From Symsagittifera roscoffensis (lineage: Eukaryota; Xenacoelomorpha; Acoela; Convolutidae), in NCBI RefSeq assembly GCF_963678635.1, contig NC_087068.1:20314914-20378913 (forward strand): 64,000 nucleotides of DNA, in the 5' to 3' direction. The notes beneath the pieces were generated by a model. It searched no databases. It saw nothing but the letters and a program-made list of their open reading frames with translations, and was not told where the DNA came from. The translations under genes were made by a program, and so were the position numbers. This document shows, one piece after another, positions 20,146-31,256 of the stretch. Numbering within the stretch: position 1 is the stretch's first letter; each line of letters opens with the position of its first letter.

Positions 20146-22471
20146 TGCGAACGATCAGGTTGGCCGGATATACATTGGTAAAGAGGAGCTGAAGGTCAGA
20201 CGAATCGGACACAACGCGATGCTCGAACAAGATGCGGTGCATATTGGTTGCGAGGCCGATCTGGCCGCACACGTTCTGGACGTGCAAGGCAGACAACTTT
20301 CAGTAAAGGGACTGCTAGACACGGGAGCAGTGGTTAGTGTCATGCCAGTCAAAACTTGGACCGACATGGGTTTCGAAAGGTCGGATCTCATACCGACAAA
20401 CATCAGGTTGGCAGCTGCCAATCAGGGAGCGATCTATGTCGCCGGACGAACCCCGATCATTTCATTGCAGCATTGCGGAGGAAGACATCTTTGGATGAGC
20501 TTCCTAGTAGTAGAGAATTTGGACGAATCCGACCAGTTCATCTTAGGAAGGGATTTCGTTCGCAACTTTGACGTCACGATCGATCTCAATGACGGATTGA
20601 TTAGGATCAAGGATCCTGAGAGAAAGTATGAAAAAAGACCTCTTAATAAGATCTTAATTAATCAGGCCAAGGTGCCGATTTTTCTGGATCGAAAAGTTAG
20701 ATTAAAACCAAACCAAGCCGTAGTAGCGACGTTTAGGATGAGGAACTTGAATGAACTCAGCAATGACAGACAGGTGTGTCTGGTACCAAATCCAAACAGT
20801 AAAAGCTCGGCTATTTTAGGAAGAGGCTTCTCACTCACTCAGAGCGGACTGTGTGTGAGTGTGTTATTGAACACAGAAGCAACAACAGTGACAATACAGC
20901 GGGGAAAGAAACTTGGCTACGCTTTGCCTCTGAACACAGACTTTCTGAGTGTGGAGAACTTGAAAAAGTTTGATGTAACTAAATGTCCATTGCATGCGAA
21001 CCAAGAATGTATAATGAAAAGAGTGAATGAATTGAAATCTTCTAGGAAATTGTTTTCAATGAAGTCGGAAACGGATGATGGGCTGTCTAGTTGTTCCACC
21101 TTCCCTGGGAGACCGACGGAGGCAGAGTTAGCAGTGAATAAACCTGTCCTACCTGAGATAGAACATCTGAAGGGTAAAATATCAGACAAGGAACTAGATT
21201 CGCTCAGGGCGGTGCTAAATCGGAACGCAGACGTGTTTTCGAAACATAAGGCTGACATAGGTTGTTGCAATTTTGTAGAGCACGAGATTGAGATAGAAGA
21301 GGGCTCGGTACCTCATAGGGAAGGGGCGAGAAGAATGACCCCAAACAAGTCAGAAGCGTGTAGGAAGGAAATCGAGATGTTAATGGAGTACGACATGATC
21401 GAGCCGTCGAAGTCTCCATGGGCTTGTGGTGTGGTTATGGCGAAAAAGAAAGGGGGACAACTCAGATTTTGTTGTGATTTCCGTTATCTGAACGCAGTGA
21501 CTATAAAGGACGCATACCCGATTCCCCGCATCGATGAGAGCCTATCCAAGCTGGGATACGCGAAGTTCTTCACGACGTTGGATGTGGGCTCTGCATTCTG
21601 GCAAGTGCCACTTAGAAGGCAAGATCGAGAGAAGACAGGCTTCGCGTGTGAGCTGGGACTGTTCCAGTGGAAGAGGATGCCATTCGGATTGTGCAACGCG
21701 ACGGCCACATTCCAGCGACTAATGGCCCAGGCACTCACGAGCGTCACTAAGAAATACGGGAATCTCATCATGTGTTATGTCGATGATGTCGTGATTGCAA
21801 CACCAACCTTAAAAGACCACATAGAGAGGTTGGAGGAGGTGTTTTCTTGCATGAAGCAGGCGGGTCTGAAATGCAAACCCTCTAAGTGTGAAATCCTCAG
21901 GGGTTCCATAAAGTATCTGGGCTGCCTGATTGATAAACATGGAGTGAGACCAGATCCTGAAGCGGTTGAAGCGGTGCTGACCTGGAAGGCACCTAAAACA
22001 GATACACAGCTGATGAGTTTTCTGGGATTCGCAAATTATTATAGAGAGTTCATCAAGGGGTATGCTGACAAAATATACCCCATGCAGCGGTTAATGAGAA
22101 ACAAGGGCAAAAAGTTCACTTGGACTGATGAAGCACAAGTTTCATTTGAGAACATCAAGCGTGAACTTTGCGAGGCACCGGTCCTCGGCATGCCAACAGA
22201 GAAAGGGATGTTCGTACTGGACACGGATGCATCAGTGGTTGCGATATCGGGCATACTTCACCAAGAGCAGGAGTGGAACGGGAGAACGGTTCTTCGTCCG
22301 ATAGCTTACGGAAGTAAAGTCCTGAGTGATACTGAGATGAAGTACGGCGCACCAAAAGCGGAGATGTTTGCTGTGATCACGTTCGTGGAAAAATACAGGG
22401 CCTACCTGGGGAGTGCTCCCTTCAAGTTACGTGTGGATAACCGTGCCCTTGCCTGGCTGAAAACCTTTTGA
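20126..22471 (+). CDS. pol: Pol N-part: protease, reverse transcriptase, RNase H (unit 1)
   Basis: A 781-residue open frame. The aspartic protease motif LLDTGAVVSVMP has DTGA at 65-68. The protease flap/C-lobe block (FILGRDFV) is near 140. RT begins near 415. It has SPWACGVVMAKKKGG, FCCDFRYLNAVTIKDAYP, PFGLCNATATFQRLM and the catalytic box CYVDDVV (YVDD 551-554). RNase H starts near 690 with VLDTDASVVA (Asp about 699), KAEMFAV and RVDNRALAWLKTF. The frame then stops at TGA, while the rest of RNase H continues in the -1 frame. A one-base loss near 22466 shared with unit 2 explains this best. RT and protease residues are intact in unit 1. Confidence 0.9.
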   Translation: MTAHITDANDQVGRIYIGKEELKVRRIGHNAMLEQDAVHIGCEADLAAHVLDVQGRQLSVKGLLDTGAVVSVMPVKTWTDMGFERSDLIPTNIRLAAANQGAIYVAGRTPIISLQHCGGRHLWMSFLVVENLDESDQFILGRDFVRNFDVTIDLNDGLIRIKDPERKYEKRPLNKILINQAKVPIFLDRKVRLKPNQAVVATFRMRNLNELSNDRQVCLVPNPNSKSSAILGRGFSLTQSGLCVSVLLNTEATTVTIQRGKKLGYALPLNTDFLSVENLKKFDVTKCPLHANQECIMKRVNELKSSRKLFSMKSETDDGLSSCSTFPGRPTEAELAVNKPVLPEIEHLKGKISDKELDSLRAVLNRNADVFSKHKADIGCCNFVEHEIEIEEGSVPHREGARRMTPNKSEACRKEIEMLMEYDMIEPSKSPWACGVVMAKKKGGQLRFCCDFRYLNAVTIKDAYPIPRIDESLSKLGYAKFFTTLDVGSAFWQVPLRRQDREKTGFACELGLFQWKRMPFGLCNATATFQRLMAQALTSVTKKYGNLIMCYVDDVVIATPTLKDHIERLEEVFSCMKQAGLKCKPSKCEILRGSIKYLGCLIDKHGVRPDPEAVEAVLTWKAPKTDTQLMSFLGFANYYREFIKGYADKIYPMQRLMRNKGKKFTWTDEAQVSFENIKRELCEAPVLGMPTEKGMFVLDTDASVVAISGILHQEQEWNGRTVLRPIAYGSKVLSDTEMKYGAPKAEMFAVITFVEKYRAYLGSAPFKLRVDNRALAWLKTF

Positions 22472-22686
22472 TGGACCAAAGCTATATTGGTCGTTGGATC
22501 GTGCGCCTGGATGGATACCACATGATCATAGAGCACCGTACCCGTGACAAGCACCAGAACGCAGATAGCCTCAGTAAAAAGACAGAATTTTATGAGCGCC
22601 TCGAGGAGAAGCAGGCTAACCAATCAGAGATCAAAGACGGGTTTTCCTTTCTGGATAAAGAAACCTACGACAAGCTGCCACTTACT
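22468..22686 (+). pseudogene. pol: Pol fragment after RNase H, cut by the duplication junction (unit 1)
   Basis: This continues RNase H in the shifted frame (GRWIVRLDGYHMIIEH, NADSLSKKTEF) for about 73 codons, then is cut at 22685/22686, where unit 2 begins. The integrase half is absent from unit 1. The frame runs a few codons into leader sequence and stops at 22710, so it cannot give a functional product. Confidence 0.85.
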
Positions 22687-25600
22687 GTTAAAGGCATGCA
22701 ATCATCATGATCAGCAAGCGTTTCAGCGACGAACCCTCCGCTCCGGGCGTATGCCCGAGTTAGAGGTCCTAATGACCGTTGTTGTACTAGGGGGAAGGTG
22801 CGTACCCTCCGTCTAGTACAATTTAGCTTTTTAACTCAGTTAACACCGAAAATTCCGGGGGCCGGAGGGTTAGGTGGGAAGTCATGAACCCGCTTGTCCC
22901 GAGGTCCCGGGACCAAAAACAACTAAAGAGAAAGCGTAAAACCAAACAAAAATAGTGTATAACCAAGAAAAAGCCAAAAACAAATTTATTTAAAAACAAA
23001 AAAGTACAAAAAACAGTAAAAAATCCAAAAAAGACCAAAAACAGTAAAAAACATAAAGTGACAGTTTATATGTTATTTCCGGACGAGATGTGATCTGACC
23101 TTCCTATTTGTTGTTGTTTCAGATTGATTTATATCGTTTCTGATAGAATGGTTGTGTGTTTTGGTGAAGGGTTGGATACCCTCCCTCGAGTGTAATTTGA
23201 GTGTTTAAGCACGTTAATGGTGATTTTGCCGGTGACCGGAGGGTAGAGTGGCAAGCTGACCGACGTGTTCCACGCTCAACAGGGACATCAAGGGCAACAT
23301 CTGCAACGACTTTTGGGTATCGTTGAAGCAATTTTATTATCGTTCGGGTACTATTTCATTAAAACTTAAGTGGTGGGGGGCACGATTGGCGCGGTCCGAT
23401 TGTACCCTCCATCGATTACAAATTTCCGAGTTAAGGGTCTTAATTCGGGTATTTTGGTGCAAAGGAGGGTATAGTACTATTCATTAACGACTATTAATAG
23501 ATCATTATCCTTATTATATATTACTTATCTCCTATTTAGACCCAAGAAACAGCCATTTTTGTCGAAAATTACCAATTTTCGACCAAAACTGCAGACCCCC
23601 AAATTTCCGGATATCCGAGCTTTTCCGATAGGCAAAAAGCTTTTATACAGAGAGTAGCTACGTAGTTCGATCCCCTTCACTAAAGAAACCGCGTGAGCAA
23701 AGACTCAGTAGAAGTTAGAAAAACGGAAATTTTTTGATCAAAATTTTGATAATTTTCTGTATTTTGTCAATCTGTTTTGGGGATCGAGTTTTTGAGTTTT
23801 TAGAGTTAGAGCAATAAAATTTTTTGCGTTAGGAGCGTGCTAGCATAACGTGCTCGGTTACTAGAGAAAATTTTGGGTAACCCTCCGAGTAGCTCCGTGG
23901 ATAGAGCTAACGACTTAAGGTTTGGAAAAGGAAGGAACCGGAGGGTCCAAATTTGATAGTTTTTGGCCAAATTTTTGTTTCTAAACCAATTTTGGTCCGG
24001 TTTTTGCATTATTCCAGTGCCGTACAGGGCTACTACGCTCATTTCAAGTATTTTTAGGCACTTTCGACCGGAATTGCGAAAAAAGTCTTTCAGATCCTAT
24101 ACAGGTGGTGAAAAAGGCCATTTTGACGAACGCGTTTTTGGCGATTTCTCAAAGACTAGTTATCCGATCGGGATAATTTTGGTACCATAAGTCGACGTTT
24201 TTGACCAATTTTCCGAATCTCAACCACTTTTTGACCACTTTTCCGTTTTTGGGATTGACAATCTCGGAAAAGAAAATTTTTTTAGAATTTGTTGGTTCGG
24301 AGGGTCCAAATTACAGGTAACCCTCCGAGCGGCAGAAAATTTTATCAAAACATCTTTTTATTCAACTGGGAAGGTTGACCGTGTCAGCCAACCTAGTTTT
24401 AAGTCAGGTAGACCGCTTTCAGAGGCTTTACTGCGGTGATATAACCCTTTTTCTTGATTTTGGGGGAACCCTCCGAAGTGACCCTCCGGAGTCAGCTAAA
24501 CCCTTTAGCAACCCTCCTTAGTGGAAAATTTCCACGAGATCACCCTAAGAAGTTAAAACAGCTCCCCTTAGAGCTCCTAGCTTGTTTTGACGCTTTTTGA
24601 AGCTAGTGGGAGATCCTTCTAAGCGAGATCAAAAAATTTGAAAATTTTGGAGGTACCCTCCGAAGTAACCCTCCGGAGCATATTAAGCATCTTATTGACC
24701 CTCCTTAGTAAATTTAGGGGGACCCTCCGAAGTAACTTGGGTGATTAGGGTACCCTCCGAAGTAGCTTGGGTGATCAAGGTACCCTCCGAGGTAACCCTC
24801 CGGATTGTCTTAAACCTTCTAAAGATCTTCCTTGTTAGAGACTTGAGTAAACTTTCTGTGGCAATTTGGGAAACGGAAAATATCCATTTAATTAGGATCA
24901 TATTAGGATATTAGGCGTGCTTATCAGGATCATAGGGACCCATTTTGACCCGGAAATTCGTGATCAACTTTGGATTCTACATTGGGTGTATCAGAAGTAC
25001 CCGAACAAAGAAAATTTTTTTTTGATTGTGATTTTGGTCGTGTGGTTGCCTTGAGCTACTTAATAGAAAAGTTCGGGCAATCCGGGAACAAATAAAGGAA
25101 GATCTCGGTGAGTGTATTAGGCAAATACACACTCACTTGAGAAGAAAAGTTGTTCCCTGCTCTCGTGCACTTGGAGCAGTCCGGGTGTGGGAGAGCTTTT
25201 TCATAGACTTTAGAAATTTTCGATCAGAGGTTGCCTTGAGCTACTTAATATGACAGCTCGGGCAATCGCGGGGCACCTAAGAGAAGACCTCGGTGGGTGT
25301 ATTAGGCAAATACACACCCACTTGAGAAGACTGTGTCCTGGGCTTTGTTCTTTCGGATCGTTCCGATTGAGGGAAGTCTTTTTTCTTTAAGACTAAGTTT
25401 TATTGATCTGTTTCTGAGTCATCACTGCTTTTTATCAAAGATTGTTTAATTTTAACAAAGCAGTGAATTGATAAATTGTGTGGCGATAAATTGATACTGA
25501 CAAAAGGTCGCTGTCACCTGTAGGATAATCTTATCTGATTATCTATTTTGTTTGGTGTGTTGATTATATCTTGTGAAAATTTTGTGATACTGTTATAATA

Positions 25601-25814
25601 TACGACAGGGTTGAGCTAGCATTATATCAATACTGAGCAGGCCCTGTGTGTGTGTAACTCTAACGGAATCACTAAGATTGTCATTGAGAAATCTAAGAGA
25701 CACTCTTGATACTTACGAGATCGAGGAGGCAGCGTTAAGTAATTTAACTTGAATTTGTTTGTGGTACGTGTGCGTCGCCATTAAATCATACGAAAATAGT
25801 TTTTGTAACAAAGC
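22687..25814 (+). other. Element A leader, unit 2
   Basis: Near-identical copy of 13931-17029, 30 nt longer. The extra length is mainly one additional GGGTACCCTCCGAAGTAG-type repeat at about 24749-24780. It contains the same two structured segments (about 25045-25138 and 25230-25322). It is preceded by the junction CTTACT/GTTAAAGG and no LTR or primer-binding site. Confidence 0.85.
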
Positions 25815-28175
25815 ATGCAGCGCAGGGACTCGTTAGGATCGACTACTAAGATCCCCAGGCTGAGTAAGGGCAGCACGCGAAAATTTAAAACTAGGCGTAG
25901 CCAGTCCTCGTTTAGCAGCGCCTCCGACGTGTTTGACGAAAAAGAATCGACTAAAGGTCAACCTGATCTTTCAGTGAGCGAAATGAGATTGAGGAGCGAG
26001 AAAAACCTCGATGGCGATCAAAGGCGGAGCGCCGAAACCGGAACTGCGAGCGAAACGCTTGTGGACCCCTTTGACGAGGAAGAACAGACGCTCATTCGAC
26101 CCGACTTTGAGCCGAGCGAGGACCTCGAGCGGGAGGAAGTCGAGAGGACGGAGGAGACCTCGGAGCGTTCCGAGGTCGAGCCGCGAGAGGAAGTCTTATT
26201 CAAGGGAATGTCCAAATCGGAGACCAAGAGTCACAGGTGGAGGGGAGAATACTCACATTCGGCTAGTACCCACTCATCCCTGGCCAAGCAGAGCAACAAT
26301 GCAATGATGTCGAGTATAAGCCCGAGTGAAGAACAACCGGGTTCGAAGGCCAAGAAGAGTTGGAAGTCATTGTACGACGAGCGCATGGCGTCACTACCAA
26401 CTGTAGGTTTAACTTCCAGTTATGACTACCCGGAGACATCCCATCCGGATGTGAATTTCACACCGTGCCCAAGGAACGATAAGAACGGGAAGGCGTTATC
26501 AGCCTCGCCGACCAGGCCCATGTCAGATGGGATAACGATGGGAGCGTCATCAACCTTCGACAGACTGATGACGTCAATGCACAAGCAAAAGGGCGGTGCG
26601 TCATCGAGTACTAGGTTACAGCCGCAGTTGACCTCGTCTTCTCTGGGGCTAACCCCGCCATTGGGGGCAGCTGGTGACATAAGTGACATGTTCGCTGGTG
26701 TGATGAATGGTCTGGATGAATTGAGGCGGGACATGACTAAGAGGATAGATCAAGTTGACGAGAGAGCTCACCATGGTCGAGAGAGTTTGAAAGATGAGCT
26801 AACGCACGTGAAGTCGCAGGCGAGGTTTGATCAGGCTCAATTGATTCGTAACACCGATCAATGCCTGGCTGAGAGCCTGGCACAGGCAAACAAAGAGTCA
26901 GAGGAAAGAGAGGCTAGGATGACAAGAGAGATCGAGCGATTATTAAATGATCATGATAATACCTACGCCCAAACGATGACTGGCCTGGAAAAGAGGTTGG
27001 ACGCCAAATCTGACTTGATGATGCGGAAGCTTGACGCTATCCTGAATGGGAGTAGTTGGCAGGAGCATTCCAACTCAAGGGAGCGCTCACGCCATGCGAA
27101 TGTTGGAGATGGTACGGGCAACAGTGCCAGAGCCCAGCAAGGCTCGAGAACGAACTACGAACATAGAAACAAGGAGCGGCCAAGGGCAGCCCCGCAGAGG
27201 CCTGGCTGGACGAATCCAGTCCCGCCGGAGGCAGATGCCACCCCGGAGACAAGATTGCCAACCGTGCCACAAGTCAGTTCAGTACCAGATCTGACTACAG
27301 TCTCACAAGACACAACGATGTATGCCTCGATGTTTGAGCCTCTGAACAGATCTCTTGAAACATTCATCACCAAGCTCTCGAAGTCAACCGAGAGAGGAGA
27401 GAGGTCAAGAAGAACACTGAAAAAGCCGAAGTCATATAAAGACGAGTCGGACGGCTGCATTGATACTTGGATAGAGGTGATGAAGTTACACTTTGAGGAA
27501 GAGAATCTCTCCAAGAAACAAGAGTGCAGCGCGCTGACGAGCAACCTGGAGGGTACTGCATTAAATTGTGTAATGGCGAAAAGAGCCAATGAGAGAGACA
27601 GCGCTCGCAAGATATTCGACATCCTGCTGAATCGTTTCGGCTCTGGAGTACAAGGGCACCAGGCTATGGTGAAGTTCGAGAAGAGGCGTCAGAGAGATGA
27701 AGAATCAATAGATAAATTCTTGGACGACCTTGAATTGCTCAGGAGGAGAAGCAACCCGGATGAGAGAATATCCGAGCGAAACTTGGCGATTGCTTCGAAG
27801 TTCATGGATGGAGTAAGGAGTGAGGAGTTGAAGACGATGTTGGCCACTCACTTCACCCTGTCGCTTGACCAGGTACCCACGCCTGACGACTTGCGTATGA
27901 AGTCACGCGAGTATTTACTCATAAAACCGAGGGCGCAAAACCGTTACAGCAATTATGGCAACTATAGCGGGACAAACACTGGTGCGAATTCCATTTGGTA
28001 CAAACCTCGCGATGACATGGACAAGAGGAGGTCGTGCGCGAATTGTGGTTCGATGGACCATCACGTTTCTGCGTGTTCTACATACAAACAGAACATGAAG
28101 GCCATAGGCTACTTTCTCGAGGACGCCGACGCGACCGACGAGGATCATGAGGAGTACTCAGAGGGCTCATCATGA
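25815..28175 (+). CDS. gag: Gag, unit 2
   Basis: 786 residues with the same architecture as unit 1: acidic/basic N-terminus, coiled coil about 287-413, capsid-like region about 540-695, CCHC knuckle about 740-753. Differences from unit 1 noted by eye are V-D-P for V-E-P, S for R in SSISPSEE, A for E in RMASL, E for K in RISERN, and A for V in TMLATHF. Both copies are open throughout. Confidence 0.88.
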   Translation: MQRRDSLGSTTKIPRLSKGSTRKFKTRRSQSSFSSASDVFDEKESTKGQPDLSVSEMRLRSEKNLDGDQRRSAETGTASETLVDPFDEEEQTLIRPDFEPSEDLEREEVERTEETSERSEVEPREEVLFKGMSKSETKSHRWRGEYSHSASTHSSLAKQSNNAMMSSISPSEEQPGSKAKKSWKSLYDERMASLPTVGLTSSYDYPETSHPDVNFTPCPRNDKNGKALSASPTRPMSDGITMGASSTFDRLMTSMHKQKGGASSSTRLQPQLTSSSLGLTPPLGAAGDISDMFAGVMNGLDELRRDMTKRIDQVDERAHHGRESLKDELTHVKSQARFDQAQLIRNTDQCLAESLAQANKESEEREARMTREIERLLNDHDNTYAQTMTGLEKRLDAKSDLMMRKLDAILNGSSWQEHSNSRERSRHANVGDGTGNSARAQQGSRTNYEHRNKERPRAAPQRPGWTNPVPPEADATPETRLPTVPQVSSVPDLTTVSQDTTMYASMFEPLNRSLETFITKLSKSTERGERSRRTLKKPKSYKDESDGCIDTWIEVMKLHFEEENLSKKQECSALTSNLEGTALNCVMAKRANERDSARKIFDILLNRFGSGVQGHQAMVKFEKRRQRDEESIDKFLDDLELLRRRSNPDERISERNLAIASKFMDGVRSEELKTMLATHFTLSLDQVPTPDDLRMKSREYLLIKPRAQNRYSNYGNYSGTNTGANSIWYKPRDDMDKRRSCANCGSMDHHVSACSTYKQNMKAIGYFLEDADATDEDHEEYSEGSS

Positions 28176-28930
28176 AATATGGTCCGAGGTGTTTCTTCTG
28201 TAATTTGGAGGGACACTTCAAGTCGGATTGTACTCAATTTTGGGACGCAGTAGCGGACGCGAAACATCCCCGCCACGAAGAGGCGCTTTCGTGTGTCAAG
28301 GCCAGTCGGGCACGTCTGATGAACGAGGCTGAATCTCGGAGAAAGGAGACGACACCGAGCACCTTCACGACCAAAAAGGTTAAGACATGGCCTGACGAGG
28401 TGGTAGCCTCGAACCTCGAAACAGAGTCGTCTAGCCCACTCAAGGTGGATTACGGCCTGGCGGCAAGGACAGCGCTGCAGAATGTCAAACAGGACCTAGC
28501 CACGAAAGAAGTGGAGCAATGGGTAAGGTCGGAGCTGGAGAGCACAGATCTTCGGGAAAGTCTTAATGTCCTGGGTAAAACGACAAAAGCAGAAGACAAA
28601 GAAGAGCCCAAGAAACAGGGACTAAAACTGAACGTTATATCTGGTAAGACTTTCGGCATGACGAAGGCGGGGACCAAAATAATGTCCATCATCTCAGTCG
28701 CAGGGCACCAGGTGGTCAAGAACTTGAGTGAACCATCCGAGATTACACTAGTCCACCTGGACATCTATGCCGAGTACCTGAAGGAGAAGGATCCCAAACT
28801 GGACTCCAGGGCAGTGCGAGCGCTGCTCACAACGGGAGGTCCGAGGCTGATGAAAGTGGACGGACATTATATCGATGTCCATGGCCCTTACCCGATCCTG
28901 ATGAATGTAGATGACAGCTCACATAACTGA
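28172..28930 (+). CDS. Second zinc-knuckle ORF, unit 2
   Basis: 252 residues, identical to the unit-1 product except Cys for Gly near residue 41 (ALSCVKAS). The ATGA overlap with gag and the 20-nt overlap with the protease ORF are the same. The CCHC residues are intact. Confidence 0.75.
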   Translation: MKYGPRCFFCNLEGHFKSDCTQFWDAVADAKHPRHEEALSCVKASRARLMNEAESRRKETTPSTFTTKKVKTWPDEVVASNLETESSSPLKVDYGLAARTALQNVKQDLATKEVEQWVRSELESTDLRESLNVLGKTTKAEDKEEPKKQGLKLNVISGKTFGMTKAGTKIMSIISVAGHQVVKNLSEPSEITLVHLDIYAEYLKEKDPKLDSRAVRALLTTGGPRLMKVDGHYIDVHGPYPILMNVDDSSHN

Positions 28931-31256
28931 TGCGAACGATCAGGTTGGCCGGATATACATTGGTAAAGAGGAGCTGAAGGTCAGACGAATCGGACACAAC
29001 GCGATGCTCGAACAAGATGCGGTGCATATTGGTTGCGAGGCCGATCTGGCCGCACACGTTCTGGACGTGCAAGGCAGACAACTTTCAGTAAAGGGACTGC
29101 TAGACACGGGAGCAGTGGTTAGTGTCATGCCAGTCAAAACTTGGACCGACATGGGTTTCGAAAGGTCGGATCTCATACCGACAAACATCAGGTTGGCAGC
29201 TGCCAATCAGGGAGCGATCTATGTCGCCGGACGAACCCCGATCATTTCATTGCAGCATTGCGGAGGAAGACATCTTTGGATGAGCTTCCTAGTAGTAGAG
29301 AATTTGGACGAATCCGACCAGTTCATCTTAGGAAGGGATTTCGTTCGCAACTTTGACGTCACGATCGATCTCAATGACGGATTGATTAGGATCAAGGATC
29401 CTGAGAGAAAGTATGAAAAAAGACCTCTTAATAAGATCTTAATTAATCAGGCCAAGGTGCCGATTTTTCTGGATCGAAAAGTTAGATTAAAACCAAACCA
29501 AGCCGTAGTAGCGACGTTTAGGATGAGGAACTTGAATGAACTCAGCAATGACAGACAGGTGTGTCTGGTACCAAATCCAAACAGTAAAAGCTCGGCTATT
29601 TTAGGAAGAAGCTTCTCACTCACTCAGAGCGGACTGTGTGTGAGTGTGTTATTGAACACAGAAGCAACAACAGTGACAATACAGCGGGGAAAGAAACTTG
29701 GCTACGCTTTGCCTCTGAACACAGACTTTCTGAGTGTGGAGAACTTGAAAAAGTTTGATGTAACTAAATGTCCATTGCATGCGAACCAAGAATGTATAAT
29801 GAAAAGAGTGAATGAATTGAAATCTTCTAGGAAATTGTTTTCAATGAAGTCGGAAACGGATGATGGGCTGTCTAGTTGTTCCACCTTCCCTGGGAGACCG
29901 ACGGAGGCAGAGTTAGCAGTGAATAAACCTGTCCTACCTGAGATAGAACATCTGAAGGGTAAAATATCAGACAAGGAACTAGATTCGCTCAGGGCGGTGC
30001 TAAATCGGAACGCAGACGTGTTTTCGAAACATAAGGCTGACATAGGTTGTTGCAATTTTGTAGAGCACGAGATTGAGATAGAAGAGGGCTCGGTACCTCA
30101 TAGGGAAGGGGCGAGAAGAATGACCCCAAACAAGTCAGAAGCGTGTAGGAAGGAAATCGAGATGTTAATGGAGTACGACATGATCGAGCTGTCGAAGTCT
30201 CCATGGGCTTGTGGTGTGGTTATGGCGAAAAAGAAAGGGGGACAACTCAGATTTTGTTGTGATTTCCGTTATCTGAACGCAGTGACTATAAAGGACGCAT
30301 ACCCGATTCCCCGCATCGATGAGAGCCTATCCAAGCCGGGATACGCGAAGTTCTTCACGACGTTGGATGTGGGCTCTGCATTCTGGCAAGTGCCACTTAG
30401 AAGGCAAGATCGAGAGAAGACAGGCTTCGCGTGTGAGCTGGGACTGTTCCAGTGGAAGAGGATGCCATTCGGAGTGTGCAACGCGACGGCCACATTCCAG
30501 CGACTAATGGCCCAGGCACTCACGAGCGTCACTAAGAAATACGGGAATCTCATCATGTGTTATGTCGATGATGTCGTGATTGCAACACCAACCTTAAAAG
30601 ACCACATAGAGAGGTTGGAGGAGGTGTTTTCTTGCATGAAGCAGGCGGGTCTGAAATGCAAACCCTCTAAGTGTGAAATCCTCAGGGATTCCATAAAGTA
30701 TCTGGGCCGCCTGATTGATAAACATGGAGTGAGACCAGATCCTGAAGCGGTTGAAGCGGTGCTGACCTGGAAGGCACCTAAAACAGATACACAGCTGATG
30801 AGTTTTCTGGGATTCGCAAATTATTATAGAGAGTTCATCAAGGGGTATGCTGACAAAATATACCCCATGCAGCGGTTAATGAGAAACAAGGGCAAAAAGT
30901 TCACTTGGACTGATGAAGCACAAGTTTCATTTGAGAACATCAAGCGTGAACTTTGCGAGGCACCGGTCCTCGGCATGCCAACAGAGAAAGGGATGTTCGT
31001 ACTGGACACGGATGCATCAGTGGTTGCGATATCGGGCATACTTCACCAAGAGCAGGAGTGGAACGGGAGAACGGTTCTTCGTCCGATACCTTACGGAAGT
31101 AAAGTCCTGAGTGATACTGAGATGAAGTACGGCGCACCAAAAGCGGAGATGTTTGCTGTGATCACGTTCGTGGAAAAATACAGGGCCTACCTGGGGAGTG
31201 CTCCCTTCAAGTTACGTGTGGATAACCGTGCCCTTGCCTGGCTGAAAACCTTTTGA
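28911..31256 (+). CDS. pol: Pol N-part: protease, reverse transcriptase, RNase H (unit 2)
   Basis: 781 residues, as unit 1, with DTGA and YVDD intact. I noted about seven residue differences: GRS for GRG, EL for EP in IELSKSP, KP for KL, GV for GL in PFGVCNATATF, D and R in RDSIKYLGRL, and IPYG for IAYG. It ends at the same TGA inside RNase H. The C-terminal half of pol follows directly here, in the -1 frame, so unit 2 is the copy joined to integrase. Confidence 0.9.
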   Translation: MTAHITDANDQVGRIYIGKEELKVRRIGHNAMLEQDAVHIGCEADLAAHVLDVQGRQLSVKGLLDTGAVVSVMPVKTWTDMGFERSDLIPTNIRLAAANQGAIYVAGRTPIISLQHCGGRHLWMSFLVVENLDESDQFILGRDFVRNFDVTIDLNDGLIRIKDPERKYEKRPLNKILINQAKVPIFLDRKVRLKPNQAVVATFRMRNLNELSNDRQVCLVPNPNSKSSAILGRSFSLTQSGLCVSVLLNTEATTVTIQRGKKLGYALPLNTDFLSVENLKKFDVTKCPLHANQECIMKRVNELKSSRKLFSMKSETDDGLSSCSTFPGRPTEAELAVNKPVLPEIEHLKGKISDKELDSLRAVLNRNADVFSKHKADIGCCNFVEHEIEIEEGSVPHREGARRMTPNKSEACRKEIEMLMEYDMIELSKSPWACGVVMAKKKGGQLRFCCDFRYLNAVTIKDAYPIPRIDESLSKPGYAKFFTTLDVGSAFWQVPLRRQDREKTGFACELGLFQWKRMPFGVCNATATFQRLMAQALTSVTKKYGNLIMCYVDDVVIATPTLKDHIERLEEVFSCMKQAGLKCKPSKCEILRDSIKYLGRLIDKHGVRPDPEAVEAVLTWKAPKTDTQLMSFLGFANYYREFIKGYADKIYPMQRLMRNKGKKFTWTDEAQVSFENIKRELCEAPVLGMPTEKGMFVLDTDASVVAISGILHQEQEWNGRTVLRPIPYGSKVLSDTEMKYGAPKAEMFAVITFVEKYRAYLGSAPFKLRVDNRALAWLKTF

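Noticed and set aside
17233-20421. Numerous minus-strand and offset frames over gag and pol (also over 26018-31408)
   Set aside because: They are shadows of well-supported retroelement genes and follow their codon composition.
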